A stretch of DNA of 64,000 bases from Dolomitihabitans soli (GCF_022213955.1 NZ_JAKNTW010000001.1:1012080-1076079); one strand, 5' to 3'. Shown: positions 33,361 to 42,507, numbered from the stretch's first letter. Numbers and translations are program-made. The notes: generated by a model from the sequence alone, not told the origin.

Positions 33361-34287
33361 TTACTTGGACGTGAGCGAACGCAGGAAGAAGGTCAGGTTG
33401 GCCGGGCGCTCGGCGAGCCGGCGCATGAAGTAGCCGTACCAGTCGTCGCCGTAGGGGACGTAGACACGCACCGTGTGACCGGCCCCGGCGAGCGCCTGCT
33501 GCTTGTCGGCGCGGATCCCGTAGAGCATCTGGTACTCGTAGTCGCCCGGGGCGCGGCCGTGCCGGCCGGCCAGCGTCTCGGTGATCGCGATCAGCCGTTC
33601 GTCGTGCGTGGCCACCATGGGATACCCCTTCCCCGCCATGAGCGTGCGCAGGCATCTCACGTAGGCCCGGTCGACCGCGGTCCTGCCCTGGTGCGCGACG
33701 GACGCGGGCTCGGCGTAGGCGCCCTTGACCAGCCGTACCCTCGATCCCTCGGCGGCCAGGTCACGGCAGTCGCCCTCGGTGCGGAAGAGGTAGGACTGGA
33801 CGGCCACGCCGGTGCCGGGGAAGTCGGCGCGCAGTTCGCGCAGGATCCCGAGCGTGGAGTCGGTCGTGGTGTGGTCCTCCATGTCGAGCGTGACGGTCGT
33901 CCCGGCCGACCGGGCGGCGCCGCAGATCTCCCTGGCGTGGCCGAGGGCGATCCGGTCGCCGTCCGGGCCCAGGGCCTGCCCGACCGCCGACAGCTTCACC
34001 GACACCTCGGCGCGCCCGCCCGCCTCCAGCTCGGCCAGCGCGTGGAGCAGGGTGACGTACGCCTTGGCCGTGTGGGCGGCGGCGGCGGAGTCGCGGGTCT
34101 CCTCGCCGAGATGGTCGATCGTCACGGCGAGGCCGGTGTCGCCGAGCCGTCGCGTCGTGGCGATGACCCTCGTGACGTCCTCGCCGGCGACGAACCGGTT
34201 CACCACTTTGCGGGACAGCGGGAAGCCGGACACGGCACGCCGTACGAGCGTGCTGCGCGAACCGGCGAGAAGTACGGAACCGAGCAT
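33361..34287 (-). CDS. Proline dehydrogenase
   Basis: A 308-residue monofunctional FAD-dependent proline dehydrogenase with a TIM barrel. Visible blocks are LAVTIDHLGEE, VSVKLSAVGQ, VTLDMEDHT, LVKGAYAEPASV and the EYQMLYGIR segment with substrate-binding residues, then RVYVPYGDDWYGYFMRRLAERP. It oxidises proline to pyrroline-5-carboxylate and passes electrons to quinones. No ribosome-binding site is evident before the ATG at 34287, so the transcript may be leaderless. It is the first gene of the operon with pruA, divergent from a PucR-type regulator. Confidence 0.93.
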   Translation of the reverse strand: MLGSVLLAGSRSTLVRRAVSGFPLSRKVVNRFVAGEDVTRVIATTRRLGDTGLAVTIDHLGEETRDSAAAAHTAKAYVTLLHALAELEAGGRAEVSVKLSAVGQALGPDGDRIALGHAREICGAARSAGTTVTLDMEDHTTTDSTLGILRELRADFPGTGVAVQSYLFRTEGDCRDLAAEGSRVRLVKGAYAEPASVAHQGRTAVDRAYVRCLRTLMAGKGYPMVATHDERLIAITETLAGRHGRAPGDYEYQMLYGIRADKQQALAGAGHTVRVYVPYGDDWYGYFMRRLAERPANLTFFLRSLTSK

Positions 34288-34387
34288 GTTACAAGGGTAA
34301 AACCGCAGCTCAGGATCGGCCCATGGACATCCGCCACGGGCGGTGTGGGCACCCTTCAGACAAATGCACAAAGATGGAGAGGTGCAG

Positions 34388-35464
34388 GTGGATCTTCAGG
34401 AGTCGGTTGAGGAGATGGCGCGGGTGCTCGGCGCCTCGGCGACGCTGGAGGACCGCGCGTTCGGGTTGCTCGCGTACGCGGCGCAGAGCGGCGACATCGA
34501 CGAGGTCCGCCAGGAGTCGATCCTGCGCCGCCGCGCCACCGACGAGGTCCGCGCCTACTTCGAGGGGTACGGCATCGCCACCGCGCCCGGCCCCGTCCGG
34601 ATTCCCGCCGACGCGGAACTCGGCGTGCTGGCCAGGGTCTGCGTCCCGTTGCGGCGGGCCCGGGTGACGTACGGCTACCTGTGGCTGCTCGACTCGGGGG
34701 CGATCACCGACGACCGGCTGGCGGAGGTCGCGCCGCTGGTCGCACGGGCCGCCGCGACGATCGCCCAGGAGGCGCGCGGCCGGGCGGATCTCGGCCGTCC
34801 GCTGCGCGAGCTGCTGTCGGCCGATCCGGAGCGGCGGGCCGGCGCGCTGGCCGTGCTCGACCTGCGCGCGCTCGGCCTGACGGGCCCCGTCACCGCGGTG
34901 GCCGTGCGCGGCACGCGGGACACGGTGGCCGCGCTGTGGACGCTGCCGCGCGGGGTGCTCGCCCAGCCGGGCGACCCGGTCGCGCTGCTCGCCCCCGCCC
35001 ACCAGGCGTCCGAGGTCGCCGCGCGGGTCCAGGAGATGTACGGCACCGCGGCCGGGACCGGCGGCCCCAGGCACGACCCCGGCGAGGCATGGCGGAGCTG
35101 GCGGGAGGCGCGACAGGCGCTCAGCGTGGCCGAGCGGGTCACCGCGTTCGCCCCCGTGGCGTCGTGGCCGGAACTGGGCGTCTACCGGATGCTCGCCCGC
35201 CTGCCGGAGGACGACCTGCGTGAGCTGGCGGCGGAGGCGGCGGTCCTGCTCGCCCACCCGGAACTGGCCCACACGGTCGAGATCTACCTCGACCGCGGCG
35301 GCCACGCCCAGGAGGCCGCCGCCACGCTCGGCGTGCACCGCCAGACCCTCTACTACCGGCTGGCCAAGGCCGAGCGGCTCGCCGCCGCCGACCTGGCCGA
35401 CGGCGAGACCCGGCTGCGGCTGCACCTCGCGCTCAAGGCGCACAGAATGGCCCGCAGGCCTTGA
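34388..35464 (+). CDS. PucR family regulator, probably of proline catabolism
   Basis: A 358-residue regulator with an N-terminal sensor region, a central GGDEF-like fold typical of PucR/CdaR proteins, and a C-terminal helix-turn-helix of the HTH_30 type: LAHTVEIYLDRGGHAQEAAA then TLGVHRQTLYYRLAKAERL. The GTG at 34388 follows GGAG by eight bases; other in-frame starts exist upstream at 34364 and 34343. It is divergent from the proline dehydrogenase/pruA operon, the usual arrangement for the proline-responsive activator of these genes in actinomycetes. A strong terminator follows. Confidence 0.83.
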   Translation: MDLQESVEEMARVLGASATLEDRAFGLLAYAAQSGDIDEVRQESILRRRATDEVRAYFEGYGIATAPGPVRIPADAELGVLARVCVPLRRARVTYGYLWLLDSGAITDDRLAEVAPLVARAAATIAQEARGRADLGRPLRELLSADPERRAGALAVLDLRALGLTGPVTAVAVRGTRDTVAALWTLPRGVLAQPGDPVALLAPAHQASEVAARVQEMYGTAAGTGGPRHDPGEAWRSWREARQALSVAERVTAFAPVASWPELGVYRMLARLPEDDLRELAAEAAVLLAHPELAHTVEIYLDRGGHAQEAAATLGVHRQTLYYRLAKAERLAAADLADGETRLRLHLALKAHRMARRP

Positions 35465-35483
35465 ACGCGGCCCGGAACGAGAA

Positions 35484-35517
35484 GAGGGCGGAGGCGGCCG
35501 GTGCCGCCTCCGCCCTC
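35484..35517. terminator. Perfect 15-bp hairpin terminator
   Basis: GAGGGCGGAGGCGGC pairs perfectly with GCCGCCTCCGCCCTC across a CGGT tetraloop. It lies 19 bases after the regulator stop and nine bases before the convergent glycosyltransferase stop, so it can end transcription from both sides. Confidence 0.8.
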
Positions 35518-35525
35518 CGCGTGAC

Positions 35526-36698
35526 TCAGCCGGCGGCCAGCATGGCGTCCTCGTAGACGCGCAGGAGCTCCTGGCTGATCCGCTCGTAGGAGTAGCGGGA
35601 CCGGACCCGGTCCGCTCCGGCGAAGCCCAGCGCCGAACGCTTGGTCGGGTCGGCGAGCAGCTCGCGGGCGAGCCGCGCGACCTGGGCGGGCCGGTCGGGC
35701 TGCGCGAGCAGGCCCGTCACGCCGTCGAGGACGGCGTCGAGATGCGCCCCCACGGCGGAGGCGATCACCGGAACCCCGCAGGCCATCGCCTCAAGGGCGA
35801 CGACTCCCGCGGTCGCCTCGCTCGGCAGCGACAGCACCACGTCGGCGCCGCGCATCAGTTTCGGCACCGTCGCCGCGGGCACTTGGCCCAGCATGGTGAC
35901 GCGATTCTCGACCCCGATCTCCTTGGCGAGGATCCGCAGGCGGAGCGCCTCGGGATCGCTCTCCAGGCCGGCGGCCGGCGGGCCGCCCGCGATGACGAGC
36001 TCGGCCTCGGGAATCCCCTCCAGCGCCCGCACCGCGGCGTGCGCGCCCCTGTCCGGCGAGAGCGGGCCGACGTGCAGGAGACGAGGGCGCTTGCCGCGCT
36101 GCGCGGCGGGACCCTGCCGCCTGAACTTCTCGACGTCGACGCCGCACGGGATCACGGAGATGGTCCGCCTCGGTACGCCGAGCCGGATCAGCTCCGACTC
36201 CTCGTCGCCGCAGCCGGCGATCACCGCGTTGGCTCTGCGGCCGATCGCACGGGCCAGCCGTACCCGCGCGGAGTCCGCCTGGCGGGGACGCGGCACCGCG
36301 GCGAGCCGCGGCAGGGTCTGGGTGACGGGGACGTGCAGGCCCTCGGCCCCGGCGATCGCCGCGAGGGCGCCGCTCCAGGAATGGGCGTGGATGACGTCCG
36401 GCCGGTCGCTGCCCCAGCGCCGCATGAGCTGCGCGCCGAGATCGGACACGTACGGCAGGACGCCGTCCTCGGTGAGGTCTTCGGCCGGTCCGGCGGGCAG
36501 GAGTTCGAGGGTCACGCCCTGGGCGAGACGCGCCTTGCGACGCCCGTCCGGGGAGTCGAGCCTGCTGTATATGGTCACGTGGTGCTCTCGGCCGAGTTCA
36601 CGGGCGACTGCGATCAGATGGGCGCGCTGGGCGGCGAGATCGGAGTGCTCGGTGTTCTCGGAGCGGGTGGCGTCACAGGCGACGATTGCTATGTTCAC
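35526..36698 (-). CDS. Glycosyltransferase family 4
   Basis: A 390-residue GT-B fold glycosyltransferase. The N-terminal Rossmann half begins MNIAIVACDATRSENTEHSDL and contains DVIHAHSWSGALAA; the C-terminal half has VIPCGVDVEKFR and the nucleotide-sugar site LPSEATAGVVALEAMACGVPVIAS with the EX7E motif. Donor and acceptor are unknown. No other sugar-polymer genes are nearby. The neighbouring minus-strand genes encode stress-signalling proteins but do not overlap with it. Confidence 0.87.
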   Translation of the reverse strand: MNIAIVACDATRSENTEHSDLAAQRAHLIAVARELGREHHVTIYSRLDSPDGRRKARLAQGVTLELLPAGPAEDLTEDGVLPYVSDLGAQLMRRWGSDRPDVIHAHSWSGALAAIAGAEGLHVPVTQTLPRLAAVPRPRQADSARVRLARAIGRRANAVIAGCGDEESELIRLGVPRRTISVIPCGVDVEKFRRQGPAAQRGKRPRLLHVGPLSPDRGAHAAVRALEGIPEAELVIAGGPPAAGLESDPEALRLRILAKEIGVENRVTMLGQVPAATVPKLMRGADVVLSLPSEATAGVVALEAMACGVPVIASAVGAHLDAVLDGVTGLLAQPDRPAQVARLARELLADPTKRSALGFAGADRVRSRYSYERISQELLRVYEDAMLAAG

Positions 36699-36814
36699 GG
36701 CACACCTCGGGGGCGAACTGGGCGCGTAGAAAGCCCATATTCCGTCAGGTGTGCCTGTGTCTTAAGCACCCGCAGATGAAACGACCATACCCAGCCGAGC
36801 GGATTTCGCAAACC

Positions 36815-37780
36815 TCAATAGAGGTAGTTCGCGGGTATTTGTCGGAACTCTTCCGCGCGGGCGCTCGGCACCCGGAGGCGGATCGTGCACCCTTTCTCGT
36901 CCGGCCGGATCTCCACCTGGTCGCAGAACTGCCTGGCCAGCCAGATGCCGTCGCCGGGCGCCGGCCTGCGCTCGGGGGGCAGAAAACCGGCCATCGGATC
37001 GGCTTCCACGACGCCCTCGACCCGCAGATCGCAGAAGACGGCCCCGAGCCGTTCCCACAGCCACACGGACAGCGGCCTGCCCGCGCCGACGCGGAGGAAC
37101 GTCGCGACCTCGTTCGCCGCAACGGTGAACCCGGTGGCACGCGGGCCCACGAGCCCCCGCACACCCGCCTGCCCCATCACGAACTCCCGCAGCGCCGCCA
37201 GATCGCCCAGCACCGCGGAGGCGGCGTCCGACGGCGCGCCGGGCATCGGCATGGCGGCGTCACACTCGCGGATGAAGGCGGCGGGGTCGGCGTACCGCCC
37301 GCTGGGCAGCGCCGCGCGGCCGTCCTCGCAGAGCGACGGATGCGTGCGCCGCGCCGCGTCCAGCATGTCGCCGCTCAACTGCCTGGCGTCATAGGGGCAG
37401 ATCATCCACAGGTCGGTGCCGGCCAGAAGGAGGTTGAGACCCGACTCCATACGCTGCCACGACGCGACGTCGTGCGCCGTACGGCCCGCCCAGACGGGCT
37501 CGGCGAGGACACGCACCCTGCCCGGCCCCCTGCGCTGCCAGTAGCGCCAGAAGGCGGTGGTACGGCCGACGGTGCGCCGGCCGAGGTAGGCCGTCTCCGC
37601 GTAGTCGACCAGGCGTCCGTCCGCGCCGAGCGCGTCGGCGAGCAACTCCAGGTTGGCGGGGGTGGTGGTCACCATCACCGCCTCGTTCAGGGCGAGCCCG
37701 TCCGCGACGAACGGCAACGCCATGCGGAGGAACTGCTCGTCGGAGTCGTAGACGGTGGCCTGGTGGAGGAAAGTGGTCAT
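36815..37780 (-). CDS. MEDS-domain anti-sigma ATPase-like protein with altered N-box
   Basis: A 321-residue protein. Residues 1-165 form a MEDS (methanogen/methylotroph DcmR sensory) domain: FLHQATVYDSDEQFLRMALPFV at the start and ICPYDARQL near residue 130. The C-terminal part (about 205-321) is a GHKL/RsbW-like ATPase fold: AANEVATFLRVGAG and GDGIWLARQFCDQVEIR. The usual N-box (NExxTNAxxHG) lacks its magnesium-binding Asn and its His, so ATP binding or kinase activity is doubtful. The ATG overlaps the STAS gene stop (ATGA), so the two proteins are probably made together and interact. Confidence 0.78.
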   Translation of the reverse strand: MTTFLHQATVYDSDEQFLRMALPFVADGLALNEAVMVTTTPANLELLADALGADGRLVDYAETAYLGRRTVGRTTAFWRYWQRRGPGRVRVLAEPVWAGRTAHDVASWQRMESGLNLLLAGTDLWMICPYDARQLSGDMLDAARRTHPSLCEDGRAALPSGRYADPAAFIRECDAAMPMPGAPSDAASAVLGDLAALREFVMGQAGVRGLVGPRATGFTVAANEVATFLRVGAGRPLSVWLWERLGAVFCDLRVEGVVEADPMAGFLPPERRPAPGDGIWLARQFCDQVEIRPDEKGCTIRLRVPSARAEEFRQIPANYLY

Positions 37781-38118
37781 GAGACCTCCTCCCCGGCGAG
37801 GCGCAGCCCGGGGGTCGCGTCCCAGCCGATCATCTTGATGAGGTGGTGTACGTGCGGGGCGACGGGAGCGAGCACCAGGTTTCTCCCGTCACACAATGCG
37901 GTGGCGGTGTCGGCGATCACCCGCAGCCCCGCCAGGTCGATGAAGCTCAGCTCCGCCAGGTCCAGGTGGACGTCGCCGGGCATCCGCTTGACCGCCTCGG
38001 TGAGCGACTCGGTGAATGCCGCGAGGTTGTTCAGGTCGACCTCGCCCTCGACCCGCAGGCCCGGAGGCTCCGCGGTGACCCGTATGCGGAGCAGAGCGCC
38101 GTCGAATTCTAGACCCAT
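37777..38118 (-). CDS. STAS-domain anti-anti-sigma protein lacking the phospho-Ser
   Basis: A 113-residue STAS domain. The strand/helix signature is DLAELSFIDLAGLRVIADTA; in SpoIIAA/RsbV this position reads D-S-S/T-G with the phosphorylated Ser, but here it is D-L-A-G. It can therefore not be regulated by Ser phosphorylation at the usual site. The ATG at 38118 has AGGAG seven bases upstream; the GTG two codons earlier is too close. Coupled to the MEDS-ATPase gene, it is likely that protein's binding partner. Confidence 0.8.
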   Translation of the reverse strand: MGLEFDGALLRIRVTAEPPGLRVEGEVDLNNLAAFTESLTEAVKRMPGDVHLDLAELSFIDLAGLRVIADTATALCDGRNLVLAPVAPHVHHLIKMIGWDATPGLRLAGEEVS

Positions 38119-38169
38119 GTCCACTTCTCCTGTGAATCCCGCTGGGTGCCGACACCGCGTCCTGGGTTG

Positions 38170-38190
38170 ACGACTACTGATCGTAGTCGT
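38170..38190. repeat. Inverted repeat between SpoIIE-type and STAS genes
   Basis: ACGACTAC-TGATC-GTAGTCGT is a perfect 8-bp inverted repeat with a 5-base loop. It is located 29 bases after the stop of the phosphatase-like gene and 52 bases before the STAS start. It could be a weak terminator or attenuator, or a regulator site. Confidence 0.5.
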
Positions 38191-38218
38191 TGTTCGCCAT
38201 GGTGACCCAGGTCTCGGC

Positions 38219-40099
38219 TCACACGACCCGGAGCGCCAAGATCACGATCTCGTCGTAGAACCGCCCGCCGGAGAAAGCGTTGCGATCCTCCTCGATCGCC
38301 TTGACCAGAGTGGCCGGCGACTGTGCGGCGCATCGGGCGAGCACATCGGTGAGACGGTCCTCACCATAGGGTTCGCCCTTGTCATCACGGGAGGCGACGA
38401 CACCGTCGGAGTAGAAGACCAGGGTCTCGCCCGGAGTCAGCGTGAGCTCCTCGGTGCCCATCTCGGTCTCGTCGTCGATGCCCAGCGGCACCCCGCCGCC
38501 CGTCGCGAACCGCACCCCACCGTCGGGTTGCAGGAGAGCCGCGGGGTGGTGACCGGCCGAGGCCAGCCGGATCCGCCGCCCCCGGTCACGCGACCGTACG
38601 TAACCGGACAGCGCCATCACGAACATGCCGCTGCCCTGCATGAGCAGCGCCTGGTTCACCTTCCTGATCGCCTCGCCGGGATCGGACTCCCAGGCGCCGA
38701 GCACCCGCAGGCCGTTCCTGACCAGGGCGCTGACGGCCACGGCCTCCTCGCCCTTGCCGCACGCCCCGCCCAGCGCGAACCCCCAGCCCTCCTTGACGGG
38801 GAAGACGTCGTAGAACTCCGCGCCGACCGACGCCGAACCCGACCCGGAGAGGTAGATCGCGGCGGCCTCGAACCCGGGGATGTCGGGCAGGTTTCGCGGG
38901 GCCACGCTGGTCCGCAGCGCGACGACCGCCTCGCTCCTGGTCTGGAAGGTGCGCTGTGCCCGCAGCGCCAGCCCCAGGTGGGCGCCGATCTCCTCCATCA
39001 GGCCGAGGTCGGCCAGGGTGAACGACTCCTTCGCGCCGAGCCGTACGAGGGTCAGCGCGCCCTGGGGAGCGCCGTCGCCCTGGATCGGGACGCACAGCAG
39101 GGAACCGGCGCCGATCGACCGCAGCAGCGGTGTCCCGTCGGGCGCCTCGCCGAAGACCGTCTCGTCCTCGACCATCTCCTGCACCAGCCCCGACCCCTGA
39201 GCCAGCACCTGCGCGATGACCGGCGACGCCGAGGGATCCATTCGCTCGATCATCCGCACCTGCTCGCCCACGGGCTGGTCGGAGGGACCGAGGACGGTCG
39301 TGCGCAGCGGGACGCCGTCACGCACGACGTCGACCACGACCCAGTCGGCGGTCTCCGTGGCGAGCAGCCGCGCCGCCCTGGCCAGCGCCACCGGCTGGCG
39401 CAGGCTCTCCTCGTCGAGCAGCAGCCGCGCCATCCGGGCCAGCAGCTCCTTACGGCGTGCCGAGGCCATCAGCAGGGCCGCGTCGGACAGCTCGACCCGG
39501 CCGGCGGGCCGCTCGGGCAACTGCACCTCGATGGGCAGCGCGACGACCGCGATCATCTCCTGCGGCTCGCCCGGCATCGACAGCTTGGTCAGGGCGAGCT
39601 GCACGGTGTGCGCCCTGCCCTGGTGCGAGAGCCGGGTCTGGAAGGACGCGGCCTCCCCGCGGCGCTGCACGGCGCTCAGGTGCGAACGGAACGCGGCCCG
39701 CCTCGCCACATCGACGAGCAGCGGAAACGGCCGCCCGATCAGGTAACCGGCGGGGCTGCCCAGCATCCGCGAGGTCTCCGCGTTGATCCTGCGCACCACG
39801 CCGCCGCTGTCCATGATGATCACGGGCACCGGGAAGGAACGGAAGATCTGCCGCATGAGCTTCTGCTCGCGCATGCCGCCGACCTCGCGCCCGCCGCCGC
39901 CACGCTGCGGAGACCTGCGCAGTTCGCCGAGCGCCGCCTCCAGCAGCTCGCCCGCGGTCGCCAGCTCGGCCAGCGCGGCGTCGAGGGTGGAGCCGGGGTC
40001 GCCGGGATAGGACGACCTGGCCTCGCGCAACGACGAGACGCGCGCGGTGAGCTTGCGCACCGCGTGTTCCAGAGCCGAGAGACCACCGGGATCGGCCAA
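38219..40099 (-). CDS. PAS-GAF-SpoIIE (PP2C)-type protein with altered metal ligands
   Basis: A 626-residue signalling protein: an N-terminal coiled segment, a PAS domain (about 80-200, FRSFPVPVIIMDSGGVVRRIN), a GAF domain (about 230-380) and a C-terminal SpoIIE-type PP2C domain (about 400-626). In normal members the phosphatase core reads GGDFYDVF and GDVCGKG; here it reads GAEFYDVF and GGACGKG, so two metal-binding Asp positions are changed. FYSDGVVASRD and FYDEIVILAL keep the other acidic residues. Activity is uncertain. The TTG at 40099 has AGAGG upstream. It would act on a phosphorylated STAS protein in partner switching. Confidence 0.8.
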   Translation of the reverse strand: MADPGGLSALEHAVRKLTARVSSLREARSSYPGDPGSTLDAALAELATAGELLEAALGELRRSPQRGGGGREVGGMREQKLMRQIFRSFPVPVIIMDSGGVVRRINAETSRMLGSPAGYLIGRPFPLLVDVARRAAFRSHLSAVQRRGEAASFQTRLSHQGRAHTVQLALTKLSMPGEPQEMIAVVALPIEVQLPERPAGRVELSDAALLMASARRKELLARMARLLLDEESLRQPVALARAARLLATETADWVVVDVVRDGVPLRTTVLGPSDQPVGEQVRMIERMDPSASPVIAQVLAQGSGLVQEMVEDETVFGEAPDGTPLLRSIGAGSLLCVPIQGDGAPQGALTLVRLGAKESFTLADLGLMEEIGAHLGLALRAQRTFQTRSEAVVALRTSVAPRNLPDIPGFEAAAIYLSGSGSASVGAEFYDVFPVKEGWGFALGGACGKGEEAVAVSALVRNGLRVLGAWESDPGEAIRKVNQALLMQGSGMFVMALSGYVRSRDRGRRIRLASAGHHPAALLQPDGGVRFATGGGVPLGIDDETEMGTEELTLTPGETLVFYSDGVVASRDDKGEPYGEDRLTDVLARCAAQSPATLVKAIEEDRNAFSGGRFYDEIVILALRVV

Positions 40100-40207
40100 T
40101 TCACATCCTCTGCGATAAGAGTCGTTCTTCCGTAGACGCTACGCCACTTGTGAGATGCGTTCGATCCTGGGATTAATCTATGAACGGCGGGAAGGGGACA
40201 CTGCGTC

Positions 40208-40954
40208 ATGGAGACCACCGGATTGATCACACCCGCCCTTGCCCGCGAGCTGGCGGCCCTCGGCCGGGTCAGCGAGGACACCTCCAGCGAGAGCGTGCTC
40301 CGCGGCTTCACCGCCTCTCTGGTCGGGGGCGTCCCCGGCTGCTCGGGCGGATCCGCCGAACTGTGGCGCGACGACCGCGTCCTGTTGTCCGCCTCGCACA
40401 GCGAGCTCATCATGCTGGCCGAGAGCGAGGACGTCATCGGCGAGGGACCGGCGCGTGAGGCGAGGGCGACCGGCGGCCACGTGATGATCCCCGACGTGCT
40501 CAGCGAGCGGCGCTGGCCGAGATACGCCGGGATGGCCACCCGCTGCGGGGTGCGTTCGGTGCTCGCCATCCCCATCGTGGCCGAGCCGGCGCTGCTGGTC
40601 CTCGTCCTGTTCTCCGTACGGCCGGGCGCGTTCCCCACCGAGGCGGTGACGCCGCTGTCGCAGATGCTCACCGAGCAGGCCACGGTGGCCCTCGGCAACA
40701 TGTGGGACTTCGAGGAGATGCGCACCGGCGCCGCGCAGATGCAGGAGGCGCTGGCGGGCCGGGCCATCATCGACCAGGCCAAGGGGATCATCATGCAGGC
40801 CAACGGCTGCTCCGCCGACGAGGCCTTCGACGAGTTGCGCCGGGTTTCCCAGCATCACCAGGTGAAGGTGGCCGACCTGGCGCGGCTCCTCGTCAACGAG
40901 CACCGCGAGGGGAAGGGCGTCAACCAGTCCATGCCGGCGGCGGGGGCCGGCTAG
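40208..40954 (+). CDS. GAF-ANTAR antitermination regulator
   Basis: A 248-residue protein with an N-terminal GAF sensor domain (about 25-165) and a C-terminal ANTAR RNA-binding domain (about 175-235; ALAGRAIIDQAKGIIMQANGC and DEAFDELRRVSQHHQVKVADLA). ANTAR proteins bind paired hairpins in nascent RNA and prevent termination. Its RNA target is unknown. The gene diverges from the PAS-GAF-SpoIIE gene and shares its stop bases with the convergent STAS gene (CTAG). The context implies a stress-signalling role. Confidence 0.88.
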   Translation: METTGLITPALARELAALGRVSEDTSSESVLRGFTASLVGGVPGCSGGSAELWRDDRVLLSASHSELIMLAESEDVIGEGPAREARATGGHVMIPDVLSERRWPRYAGMATRCGVRSVLAIPIVAEPALLVLVLFSVRPGAFPTEAVTPLSQMLTEQATVALGNMWDFEEMRTGAAQMQEALAGRAIIDQAKGIIMQANGCSADEAFDELRRVSQHHQVKVADLARLLVNEHREGKGVNQSMPAAGAG

Positions 40955-41325
40955 CTCCCGATCGCCGCCAGGGCTTCGTCCAGCGAGTCGTAGAGCGGCA
41001 GGCGCTGCGCCAGGCCGGTGACCCACATCACCTTCGTCTTCGCGTACTGCACGCCGACCAACGCGAACCCGCCCTGCGCCGCGGTGCTCACCTGCCACTG
41101 GTGCACGATCAGGCCCAGCGCCCGGGAGTCCATGAACGACACGCCCTCCAGGTCGAGGATCATGCCGGGACCCCGTTCCTCGACCGTTTCGGCGAGATAC
41201 GTCGCGAACTGGTTCCTGGTCGTCGCGTCGAGGATGCCGTCCACCTTGACCACCACGAGCCCGCCCGCGAGCGTCGAGCTGAGGGTGAGTGCAGCGGATC
41301 TCTCTGGATTGTCTGACCTGCCCAC
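40951..41325 (-). CDS. STAS-domain anti-anti-sigma factor (RsbV-like)
   Basis: A 124-residue STAS protein: LSSTLAGGLVVVKVDGILDA, then MILDLEGVSFMDSRALGLIVHQW, with Ser directly after Asp as in RsbV. It is therefore a plausible substrate for an RsbW-type kinase. The GTG at 41325 is preceded by GAGGAGG at seven bases, which decides the start over an ATG further upstream. It is divergent from the sigma factor gene and is the likely antagonist-binding partner of the RsbW-like kinase encoded downstream of that gene. Confidence 0.83.
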   Translation of the reverse strand: MGRSDNPERSAALTLSSTLAGGLVVVKVDGILDATTRNQFATYLAETVEERGPGMILDLEGVSFMDSRALGLIVHQWQVSTAAQGGFALVGVQYAKTKVMWVTGLAQRLPLYDSLDEALAAIGS

Positions 41326-41567
41326 CGAGCGCCTCCTCGCCAATTCCATGGCGCATGGCGCCAGCCCCGCGTGATGGGCCAAGAGCAACCTTACTGACCT
41401 CTGGACGTTGGAAATACTCTCGCTCCCGGGGGAATAACCGAGCCGCAGCGGGGAATGCTGGGTGCCGAGGTCCAGCAGCGGGCCTCGTCTCGAACATCTG
41501 CGAGGCGGGCTGTCTGCGTGGGCTTTCCGTGGACGCCGCGCCTGCCACCCCATATCGAGGAGCGGCA

Positions 41568-42344
41568 ATGGCTGTCCAGGAGATTGCGCGCGATATCGAC
41601 GACCTCACCGCCGAAGAACTTCTGGCGGAGGCGGCGAGCCCCGGCGTCGAGGAGTGCCGCAGGGAGCGCCTGCGTGAGCGCATAGTCGAGATGCACCGGC
41701 CGCTGGCCATGGAGATCGCCCGCCGCTACCGCTACCGCGGGGAGCCGCTGGAGGACCTGCTGCAGGCCGCGTACGTCGGCCTGATGAAGGCCGTCAACGG
41801 CTTCGACCCGTCCCTCGGCCACGCCTTCAGAGGCTACGCGGTGGTCACGATGACCGGTGAGGTCAAGCGGCACTTCCGCGACCGCACCTGGGCCATCCGG
41901 GTACCCCGCCTCTACCAGGAACGCCGTTCCGAGCTCAACCGCCTCGTCGCCGACCTCAGCCAGGAACTCCGCCGTTCCCCCACGGTCGCCGAGCTGGCCG
42001 CGAAGATGAACATCTCCGAGGAGGACGTCCTGCTCACGCTGGACGCCTCCGCCGCCTACAGCACCCTGTCGCTCGACGCCCCGCTGGGCGGGGACGACGA
42101 CGCCGCGGCACTCGGAGACCTCATCCCGGAGGACGACGACGCGATGAGCGCCCTCGTCGACCGGGAAGCCGTGAAACCGCTCATCGACGGGCTTCCGCCG
42201 CGGGAGAAGAACATCCTGCTGCTACGGTTCTTCGGCAATATGACGCAGGCGGAGATCGCCGCCGAGTTCGACATTTCGCAGATGCACGTCTCCCGCATCC
42301 TGAGGAAGGTCCTCGACCGGCTTCGCGCGGAACTTGTCGCATGA
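41568..42344 (+). CDS. SigB/SigF/SigG family RNA polymerase sigma factor
   Basis: A 258-residue sigma factor lacking region 1. Region 2 includes LLQAAYVGLMKAVNGFDP and FRGYAVVTMTGEVKRHFRDRTW; region 3 reads PRLYQERRSELN and VAELAAKMNISEEDV; region 4 ends with LPPREKNILLLRFFGNMTQAEI followed by HVSRILRKVLDRLR. This is the stress/sporulation sigma family controlled by partner switching. GAGGAG precedes the ATG at 41568. The RsbW-like kinase and a Wbl gene follow in the same direction. Confidence 0.92.
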   Translation: MAVQEIARDIDDLTAEELLAEAASPGVEECRRERLRERIVEMHRPLAMEIARRYRYRGEPLEDLLQAAYVGLMKAVNGFDPSLGHAFRGYAVVTMTGEVKRHFRDRTWAIRVPRLYQERRSELNRLVADLSQELRRSPTVAELAAKMNISEEDVLLTLDASAAYSTLSLDAPLGGDDDAAALGDLIPEDDDAMSALVDREAVKPLIDGLPPREKNILLLRFFGNMTQAEIAAEFDISQMHVSRILRKVLDRLRAELVA

Positions 42345-42507
42345 TGCCGAGTAATTCAGCGGATACGGGGCACCCAACGGATTCAGGGCGCGCTGCGGCG
42401 GGAGACGCAGGGGCGCAGGGCACATGAACGTTAGATGGATACGTGCGTGGACGGCTCCACCGCTGTCCACGCGGTGGCCACCGTGCCAGGTGGGAGGCGG
42501 TTACCGG

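Noticed and set aside
41400..41450. Possible SigB-type promoter before the sigma factor gene
   Set aside because: A GTTGG followed after about 16 bp by GGGGAATA loosely fits a stress-sigma pattern, but the match is too weak to list as a feature.
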